Shown: piece by piece, positions 57,077 to 64,000 of the stretch
Numbering within the stretch: the stretch's first letter is position 1
Layout of the letters: every line of letters starts with the position of its first letter
Assembly (NCBI GenBank): GCA_031216915.1
Contig: CM062296.1
Coordinates: 65,254,148 to 65,318,147, forward strand
DNA: 64,000 bases
Direction: 5' to 3'
Source of the DNA: Pictodentalium vernedei
Taxonomy: Eukaryota; Mollusca; Scaphopoda; Dentaliida; Dentaliidae
Program-made: the position numbers and the translations under genes
Notes under the pieces: generated by a model
Seen by the model: only the letters and a program-made list of their open reading frames with translations
Databases searched by the model: none
Told to the model about the DNA's origin: nothing

Positions 57077-58923
57077 TAGTAACCGTTCTGATAAAAATAT
57101 TCAATGATATTCTGGTATCAGGGATATTCCCTAAAGCATGGACTGCTGGTTATACTGTACCTATTCCAAAATGCAATAACCCGATACATACCGATCAATC
57201 CAGGGGTATAACTGTTACCAGCATTCTGGGTAAGGTGTTTCTCAATGCTTGAGAGATTAACACAATACACAGATGAACTGGAAGTTTCATCCCAATATCA
57301 ATGTGGTTTTAAACAAGATCACAGGACGACAGATAATTTCTTTATAATCAATAATCTAATAAACCGTAGTAATTAGAAAAAAAGTCTTAATACGTGCTTT
57401 GTTGACTTTAATAAAGCCTTTGATAAAGTATGGCGCGAGGGGTTATTGTATCGCTTGGCCGCTCTGGGGATTGGAGGCAATACATGTATGTATAAAACTA
57501 TTAAGAATCTCCTGAGTGGTACCGAATCAAGTGTAAGGATCGATGATAATTTAACCCAATCATTTTTTACACCTTGCGGTGTGATGCAAGGGAACAACTT
57601 AAGTCCGTTATTTTGTAACTTATTAAAAGATGACATCGCTAATGAAATTCTAGACCAGGATAATGATTTATGTGAAGTCATGGGTACACCAATTCCTGAT
57701 GTCAGAGACTGCGACAGGTTTACAACGCATGATAGACATCTTGCACCCGTTCTGCTATAATTGACAAATTACCGAAAATTCGGAAGAAAACCCAAAACAG
57801 TAATATTTAATAAAGCAGGGAGGAAATGAAACCAGGCCTTTAAATTTGGCAACACAATTTTAAGTTCCTCTCAGGTCTATAAATATCAAAATCTGCAGCC
57901 TCGGGTAATCTCAGTAAGGCGATATCAGATTTGAAGAATCGGGCATCACAGGCTGTTTTTAGAATTTACAATTCACTTGGTGGCAATGGTGTGCCCGTCC
58001 CCATCATCGCGAAATTATTTGACACATGCATTATGCCGGTGTTAAACTATGGCTGTGAGGTTTGGGGTGATCGATGTTTTCTGATGAAAACAGATGAAGT
58101 GGAAAACTTCCATGTCCGATTTTGCAAACGCGTCTTGAGCGAATATCGCAAAGCATCGAATGTCGCATGCCTTGCTGAACTCGGCAGATCCGCTATCAAA
58201 TTTAAAATTCTGAAACTCATAATAAATTATTGGCTCAGATTAGAATCACTGCCTCCGGGCAGGTTATTATATAAAAGCTACATGGACATGAAACAGCGGG
58301 GTGGGTCGCAGTGGCTCAATCTTATAAGAGATAGTCTTTTCAAATACGGCTTTGGTTATGTATGGGAAACACCATCCATTGTAAACAAGGAAACGTTCCC
58401 AGATGTCTTTCTCACTAGGCTTCATGATAACTATTTACAAACGTGGAAAAATGTCGACATTGTTGTTAAGTCTGCAAAGCAGCGGCAAACTGAGGTTCTA
58501 CTTTGATGTGAAAACTAACTACATGAGGGCCGACTACCTTGATTCTCTACCCCTGCAGAAAAGAAAACTAGTAAGTAACTATATACTTAGCTGTCATAAT
58601 CTGGAAATAGAGAAAGGACTGCATCATAGATCCAGGCCAACACCCGCTGAAGCAAGGCTATGTAAGTTGTGTGATCAGAACGAAGTTGAAGACGAGAAAC
58701 ACTTTCTTCTCAAATGTCCTCGATATTTTGGCCAGCGTGCTACTCTGTGGACATCACTGGGGTCTATATGGCCAGGTTTCGGATCACTACACTCAACACA
58801 TCAACTATTTCTCATTTTCGGAGCGAACATCCCCCATGTCGGAAATATTCTCGAGACATAATATCGATGAATGCATGAGAATAAGAGCAACTGCTCGAGA
58901 AAATAAATAAATTAATAAATATC

Positions 58924-59679
58924 AGTTGGGCCATAGAAGGGCGTAACCACTTTTCCGTATCTTAGTCTGCTGGTGACTTGGAGGTGATTTAGTAGCAATT
59001 AACCTCAAAATATGGCCATATCAGATGTTAACCAAAATAGGCACTTGAACTGGCGCTCGGCAAATGTTATATAGATGTATACAATAGCAGGTGGTGGTGA
59101 TTGTTAATTTGTTCTGAGACATTGTTGTAATGTTTTTTTAGGTTGTATGCGAGGATGTGTCTGTGCGTATGTGTGGGGCGGGGGCGGGTGTGTGTGTATT
59201 GAGTGTTTGAGTGTTCGTATGTGTGTGTGTGTGTGTGTGCATTTGGCAACTATATAAATCGATTTGCATATCATTTGTGTGATTGTTATTCTTGTATATT
59301 TTATTGTTTTCGAAATGTCATACCCATTCTTTGTAATGTGGTTGTGCAATGAATTATAGTCCGCTGGCCAATTGACCCGTAGAGTTTCAGAACGCACCAG
59401 GGCGTGGCAATCATTCAACCAACCATTTCCTTAAAACAGTGCGATAAAAACCACTACTGACAACCGACGCAGACAGTGCAACAAAACGGAAGGTGTTAAA
59501 AAAGTAATAAAATCATTAAAAGTCAGTATTGTGTTGTAATGTTAAAATCAAACTAAAAGAAATAATTAATTGACTGACCACCCAATGCCCCCCGACGTGA
59601 CTCCCTGAATTTTTTGGGTTGTTTTTTTTTTTGGGGGGGGGGGGGGGGGCTCCCGATTGGCCAGAACGGGCCTTCGGAC
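58924..59679. other. Unassigned, with GT microsatellite
   Basis: GT-rich run at about 59186-59240, a T-run followed by a G-run at about 59621-59650. No gene recognised. Confidence 0.45.
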
Positions 59680-60060
59680 TATCCGTCTTCTCCCGAAGTT
59701 AGGGCAGCAGCAGTGTATTGGACAGATATCTCCAAGATGGAGATCAAGGCCAATGCAATGTTTACGAACTGATCTCCATCCTGGAGGTTTGTCCTAACCG
59801 GGGCCACTGTCTGTTTTCAACTGCCTGGATTCCTTCCTCAGGAGCCTTTGGAAGACGGTGCCTGCGAGATGTTATTAGTAGGATTGACCCTGTTTGTGTG
59901 GGCTGCGTATTTGAATATTCCGCAGCTCAGTTGAGCAAACCTGCTAATTATAAACCAGTAAACAAGGCCAGTTGAGCAGACCGTCCTCTATCTGCCACTT
60001 GAGGACCCGCCTAGTAGGGGATGCCTCCCCCTCCCCCGGTCGTGAGCGTGATAACACACA
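59680..60060 (+). repeat. Dispersed repeat, copy 2 (unclassified)
   Basis: Matches 33240-33620 inverted (see there). It starts near CGAAGTTAGGGCAGCAGCAG and ends near GAGGACCCGCCTAGTAGGGG. It lies about 80 bp before the splice acceptor of the ligase gene, so it belongs to that gene's intron or promoter. Confidence 0.65.
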
Positions 60061-60121
60061 CCGAAACTGATAACTGCTCAACCAGGTCAGACCTTGGACA
60101 ACCTTAACACACATTAACAGG

Positions 60122-60141
60122 GTTTTGTTTCTTTTTTACAG
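60122..60141 (+). promoter_or_regulatory. Splice acceptor before the ligase exon
   Basis: A T-rich tract GTTTTGTTTCTTTTTTACAG ends at AG 60140-60141, twelve bases before the start codon. It implies at least one 5' untranslated exon upstream; its donor site could not be chosen. Confidence 0.7.
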
Positions 60142-60152
60142 CCTTTGTAGAT

Positions 60153-61763
60153 ATGACACAAGTTAGCTACATACACAGTCCAAACAACGAATATGTGGAA
60201 TACAAATCTATACCACAAATGTTGAAGAAACAGGCGGAATTGCAGCCAAACAAAGAAATGATCATTTTCTACAAATCGAATGGTGAAAAAGAAAGCATAA
60301 CATATTCAGACTTGTACAAAAAGAGTCAAGAATTCACGTATATTCTGTCAATTCTAGGAATAGAAAAGGGTGATAAAGTCATAATATGTTTGAATAATTC
60401 CATGGAATGGTTAATAATCGTCTTTGGTTTGATGGCTATAGGCGCTATTCCCGTGAGCTGCTATATTGTTCGAAGTGATGTTTCAGACTTGAATTTCGTA
60501 TTAGATAAAACGGGCGCAAAGGCAATGTTTTTCACCACTGAAGACTCTAACACAAAGGAGAGTATTAAACAATTCGCCAAAGATAATTATCTTCGACTTC
60601 AAAATGTTATTTCAGTGGACATAGAGGACGACGACGGGAATTTGTTGAGCTATCGAAAGTTGATGAAGATGGCTTTTTCGGAAGTACCAATAACTAACGT
60701 TTATTTGGATCCAGATGATATTGTAATAATTATGCGGTCCTCTGGTACAACGGGGCGATCAAAATTAATCCCACACTCTCATTTGAATCTTCGCAAGTAT
60801 TCCGACGAGTATTTGGGCAACAGAGAAAAGATCTACTCAAATGCTCATTTTTCATGGATAGTGGGAACTCCGATTGTCCAAGTGTTCTCTGGTGTCACAA
60901 AAGTAACAGCATCAGGAGATCAATCAACAATTCCTATCGACAGAGTTCTAAATTATATAGAGAAGGAATCGTGCCCCATTACCCATCTAACAACAAATAC
61001 ACTGAATAGTATACTGAAGGCGAATCTTCCTTTGCCTAAATGTTTGAACACAATTATGGTAGGTGGCACGCCTATAAAACAAACATTTCAAGCTTTTATG
61101 AATGATGTCCAATGTCTGTTTTGTGGGTACGGAACTTTGGAAGTCGGATTAATTTCTTCCATCAAGATCAAGAAAGGGATGACACTTCCAGAGAATATTG
61201 GAGGATATATTTGCCCTGGATATGAAGTGAAAATCGTTGATGATGTCAACAGGGTGGTTCAAACAGAGACACGAGGTACAATTTTGGTGCGAACTGACAA
61301 AATGTTTTTCGGATATTTCAACGATGAAGAAATGACTGGAAAAGTGTTGTCCCCTTCAGGGTGGTATAATACTGGTGATATTGGCTATATAGCAAAAAGC
61401 AGCGAGTTGTTTGTGATTGGCAGAGAAGGGGACTGCGTGACCCACGATAATGTAACGACACATGTTGGAGAGATTGAAAACGTCATCAAAGAACTCGATA
61501 TACAACAGACTGAAGATGTAGCTGTCGTCCCTGTACCGCACGAGATTCATTATGAGGAAATATGTGCTTGCGTCATCCTTAAGAACGGTTTGTCCATATC
61601 AGCAAATGAGCTACTGCAGATTTTCGATGAACGAATACAGTCTCCGGTATACAAACCAAAATACGTTGTGTTTGTAGATTACTTTCCTGTTAATATGAAC
61701 GGAAAAGTCAACAGAAAAGTATTAGCAGACTTTGCAATCAAATCACTTTTTGGTGATATTTAG
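60153..61763 (+). CDS. AMP-binding acyl-CoA ligase-like protein (ANL)
   Basis: An intact 536-residue frame in one exon. ANL-superfamily motifs in order: P-loop-like SSGTTGRSKLIPHSH (about residues 195-209; the usual PKG is changed to SKL), YGTLEVG (about 325-331), YNTGDIGY (about 404-411), VIGREGDCV (about 420-428; hinge region, the usual GR-x-KD has Gly in place of Lys), and NMNGKVNRK with the catalytic A10 Lys (about 514-522). Such enzymes adenylate a carboxylic acid with ATP and pass it to CoA. Chain-length class cannot be told. Length is normal for the family. No signal peptide, membrane segment or C-terminal SKL is seen (it ends LFGDI), so a cytosolic enzyme is likely. The ATG follows a splice acceptor by 12 bases and is the first in the exon. 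A single coding exon could mean a retrocopy. Firefly-luciferase-like or non-ligase ANL roles remain possible. Confidence 0.9.
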   Translation: MTQVSYIHSPNNEYVEYKSIPQMLKKQAELQPNKEMIIFYKSNGEKESITYSDLYKKSQEFTYILSILGIEKGDKVIICLNNSMEWLIIVFGLMAIGAIPVSCYIVRSDVSDLNFVLDKTGAKAMFFTTEDSNTKESIKQFAKDNYLRLQNVISVDIEDDDGNLLSYRKLMKMAFSEVPITNVYLDPDDIVIIMRSSGTTGRSKLIPHSHLNLRKYSDEYLGNREKIYSNAHFSWIVGTPIVQVFSGVTKVTASGDQSTIPIDRVLNYIEKESCPITHLTTNTLNSILKANLPLPKCLNTIMVGGTPIKQTFQAFMNDVQCLFCGYGTLEVGLISSIKIKKGMTLPENIGGYICPGYEVKIVDDVNRVVQTETRGTILVRTDKMFFGYFNDEEMTGKVLSPSGWYNTGDIGYIAKSSELFVIGREGDCVTHDNVTTHVGEIENVIKELDIQQTEDVAVVPVPHEIHYEEICACVILKNGLSISANELLQIFDERIQSPVYKPKYVVFVDYFPVNMNGKVNRKVLADFAIKSLFGDI

Positions 61764-61928
61764 ATACGAACTGATACAATCGAACAGTTTTGAATTCATT
61801 TAGACGGTTTTTCCTTTTTAATACGGTAAAGACGATAAATCACTAGTGGCGAATTCGAAAAATGTAATGAGGGCAGTTAGGGGCACATTAATCCTTTAAA
61901 AAGCTGATTGTATCTTCAAAGACAGTTC

Positions 61929-61934
61929 AATAAA
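61929..61934 (+). terminator. AATAAA polyadenylation signal
   Basis: The first AATAAA after the ligase stop, 166 bases downstream, in AT-rich DNA: a likely 3' end signal. Confidence 0.6.
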
Positions 61935-61962
61935 AGCAATTAGAAGAGTCCATATTTATTAC

Positions 61963-62580
61963 CTGGAGGTAGGCCATTCAATATTTTCAACGTGCTGCCA
62001 TCAGACTACAAGATAAGTAACCCTACTGGGTGAAAGGTATCGCGAATCATGTTCCTGGTCGGGAAAAGCGGCCTTTATAGTTCACAGGGTTAATCTTTTG
62101 AACTCGATAGGCAGCTTGTCCAGCCCCATAATATGCTACGCCATAACTTCATTAACCCTTTACCCATCGCTGACGATATCAAAATTTATTATTTTAAATA
62201 CGATTTTTTCAAATTTTTCAAAAAAATTCAACAAATCCATATCATGTGACCTCTCGATGGAACGAGCTCGACGAGCTCGTTCCAACGAGGGGTCACATGA
62301 TAGGGTTTTGTTGAAATTTTTTGAAAAAAAAAAAAAATTCAACTGCTGAATTTGCATATTACGCGGGCGGATGTGGGCGATTCGTTAGGTAAAGGGTTAA
62401 GTAAGATGATTACCAAGTGAATACGTGGGGGAGACCAATCAATGTGTTCAACGTGCAGCCATCAAGGAGCACGTTGAATATATTAATTGGTTTCCACCCA
62501 AATGAATATAGACTTTTCCAATTGGTGCCATTAAACTGTTTGGAATACAACACTATGGTTCACAGGGTTAAAGAAAAGAT
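61963..62580. repeat. Diverged duplication flanking a MITE
   Basis: TTTTCAACGTGCTGCCATCA (about 61984) and GTTCAACGTGCAGCCATCAA (about 62447), with TAGTTCACAGGGTTAA (about 62078) and TGGTTCACAGGGTTAA (about 62555), mark two ~130-160 bp related units. The piggyBac-like MITE lies between them. Copy 2 also has a CACGTTGAA inverted pair. Confidence 0.6.
62152..62400. mobile_element. piggyBac-like MITE, subfamily A, copy 6
   Basis: TTAA at both ends, CCCTTTACCC / GGTAAAGGG tips, centre GGAACGAGCTCG / CGAGCTCGTTCC intact, arms CATATCATGTGACC / GGTCACATGATA. The sub-terminal blocks are as in copies 3 and 4. Confidence 0.92.
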
Positions 62581-62680
62581 TTTCTACTAAGGAAGGTAGG
62601 GATAGCGGTTGAAAGAGCATTGAACGTTTGATCGAAAGGTCGGCTGTTCTATCTTTATGAACGCCATCTGCACAATCTCT

Positions 62681-63009
62681 CTGGGTAACACACGTAATGC
62701 CTATTGCCTATGTACACTCTAAAAAAAGATGTTTAGACTCTAAATGCGAACAACACTTTTTTGTCCCCCATTTGTTTACGTTTTCCTTCTCTGACATGTT
62801 TAGATTATAAACGTGTTTAGCATTTAAACGTGAAATTTGAAAATCCCCCTGGGTAACACACGTAATGCCTATTGCCTATGTACACTCTAAAAACGATGTT
62901 TAGACTCTAAATGCGAACAACACTTTTTTGGCCCCCATTTGTTTACGTTTTCCTTCTCTGACATGTTTAGATTATAAACGTGTTTAGCATTTAAACGTGA
63001 AATTTGAAA
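62681..63009. repeat. 168-bp tandem duplication, two units
   Basis: Units start CTGGGTAACACACGTAATGC at 62681 and 62849 and are nearly identical; the second is a few bases shorter at an A-run. Recent duplication. Each unit has ATGTTTAGATTATAAACGTG and GTTTAGCATTTAAACGTG. Confidence 0.93.
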
Positions 63010-63819
63010 AGCACAAATTTAAAAATGTTACAGGTTCAGACTCTGACTGAATTGAGAAACAGGTATGTGCGAAGTCCTTATCATGAGTTTAATGCATCCA
63101 GGCGAAACATAGTTGTTAGGCTGAACAGCTTTAGACTTGTCACATCCGGGGCGGACTGGGACAAGAAAAGTTACCGGGGAATGCGCCAAGGGGGCCTCAG
63201 ATGAGGAGAAAATTTTGATTTTGCGAACTGAACGAAGGGTCCATGCATCTAAGCGTCTGGGCGATCAATTGCAGTCCATTGATGGCATTTTTGCATCATC
63301 TTTAACCTTGATTTTTGAAATTAAAGGAAAGCTGTTTCCTTTAAGCTGAGCAACCAAAAGCAGACTGGGTGGCTCTGTATATCGCAATGGCAGCCCACAT
63401 AGAGAACGTTTCGAAATACCGGCAGTCTATGCAATCAGATCCATTTCGCCTTTTGGTAATTTTCACGAAATTTCACACAACAGGTGTTGGGCTGCATCGA
63501 TTTGCGGGGCCCCAGACGGAACCCAATAAGGGGCCCACCGGAAATTTCCGGTGGACCATAAAGTCAGTCCGCTTCTAAGTCAGATGCAAGCTTTGGACAT
63601 AAATGCCAAAATGTCTGCCGAATCATGTATATTTGGTGCAACGATTTAAAGTTCCCACAACATCGACTTTAAACACTGTTTCCAAATAATGTAATTGTGC
63701 CCAAATTATAAGCATTTAAACATATTTTTCCAACGTTAACATTGATAGGTTGGTAGGGTTTCCTGTTATATTTTAGGGCCTACTTCTCAAAACAAAGCAA
63801 TGCAAAAGGTCAGATAAAT
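63010..63819. other. Unassigned stretch
   Basis: Short ORFs (66, 70 and 69 codons between 63004 and 63578) with no motif. A CCACCGGAAATTTCCGGTGG palindrome is at 63537-63556. Confidence 0.4.
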
Positions 63820-64000
63820 GGGAGCGTGGTGACTCAGTGTTACCCCATAGAACTTCAAACCGAAAGGATCAGGTTCGATCCCCGTCGGGGCACTTAATCC
63901 CAATTGCCCAATTACTAAGGCGTACTGTACGTCCATGGTGCACTTGTCTTCAACTAATGCTAATCCTGCTTGTGTGGAGTTAGTACTCTGGGAAGTCTGC
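63820..64000 (+). mobile_element. SINE copy 2, cut by window end
   Basis: Starts GGGAGCGTGGTGACTCAGTG (box A region) with box B GGTTCGATCCC at 63872-63882. It lacks the CCTTGGGCAAG word but shares the body ACTAAGGCGTACTGTACGTC and the TGTGTGGAGTTAGTACTCTG region with the SINE at 56341-56678. The head differs more than the body, so the two copies may be of different subfamilies. Confidence 0.75.

Larger units (their letters stand above)
54330..58923 (+). pseudogene. Older LINE ORF2 with nested insertions
   Basis: Plus-strand pieces in order: LISCWNIHG start (about 54345); GGFIVCYK; GDLNARTTS (about 54730); GCSVVDYMACSEHL and SDHSQLWF (end of APE endonuclease, about 54970-55085); linker RKRAKRRGHSKQK. 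After the first insertion: FNQPSDQSSVIHPDEFYEHL, CNDILDYR. After the SINE: AEGPDGIKAEMIK (RT finger). After the MITE: SGIFPKAWTAGYTVPIPK, CFVDFNKAFDKVW (motif A, about 57395-57433), CGVMQGNNLSP. Motif C (YADD) is deleted near 57700-57730. Then a 191-codon open stretch (57931-58506) and a C-terminal knuckle CKLCDQNEVEDEKHFLLKC (about 58660-58715), ending ATARENK at 58910. The tail AAATAAATAAATTAATAAAT resembles the short 3' repeats of CR1-type LINEs. Many stops and shifts; dead. Confidence 0.8.

Noticed and set aside
59067-59418. His/Thr-rich minus-strand ORFs
   Set aside because: They translate the GT microsatellite.

Overview
The window looks like non-coding-rich nuclear DNA of an invertebrate animal, probably a marine lophotrochozoan or non-vertebrate deuterostome. 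The reasons are CR1/Jockey-type LINEs, a Polinton/Maverick relic, palindromic MITEs, a tRNA-derived SINE, tetranucleotide microsatellites, and one animal-type gene with a splice acceptor and polyA signal. No rRNA, CRISPR or bacterial-type operon is seen. The species cannot be named from sequence alone.

Layout. 0-3.3 kb: piggyBac-like MITEs and hairpins. 3.25-9.6 kb: a decayed Polinton/Maverick-like element on the minus strand. It has the start of a small ORF, an integrase C-terminus with chromodomain, and a long protein-primed-type DNA polymerase B pseudogene with a zinc finger at its N-terminus. Two minisatellites and several MITEs break it up. 10.5-13.2 kb: degenerate TTAGGG-like G-rich DNA, a CCGT microsatellite and a 147-bp satellite with about 14 units. 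15.7-22.9 kb: a giant inverted repeat (arms 3.4 and 3.3 kb) around a 423-bp almost pure G/A/T spacer. It looks like a foldback-type transposon with AGT...ACT ends and a possible 6-bp target duplication. 15.6-27.4 kb (outside that element): TNG/GTN low-complexity DNA (Thr-codon-like on the minus strand), which has taken up many insertions.

28-45 kb: short unknown ORFs, a 5'-truncated LINE, a helix-hairpin-helix (HhH) protein gene broken at two homopolymers, a very decayed Jockey/I-like LINE (34.1-36.7 kb), a GIY-YIG-like fragment, and many hairpin elements and microsatellites. 45.5-50.6 kb: a nearly full-length LINE (ORF1; endonuclease-RT ORF2 with a 700-codon open RT section). 51.8-58.9 kb: a second, older LINE with a coiled-coil/SGNH-esterase ORF1 and a decayed ORF2, carrying a piggyBac-like MITE, a 453-bp hairpin element, a SINE with an 8-bp target duplication and a Tc1-like MITE. 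60.15-61.76 kb: the only intact gene, an ANL-superfamily (AMP-binding) acyl-CoA ligase-like enzyme of 536 residues in one exon. 62-64 kb: one more MITE, a 168-bp tandem duplication, and a second SINE running off the end.

Four mobile families explain most of the window: nine TTAA-flanked piggyBac-like MITEs in two subfamilies, five or six TA-flanked Tc1/mariner-like MITEs, LINEs, and single-copy hairpin elements. Apart from the ligase nothing looks like a working host gene, and no pathway can be drawn between genes here.
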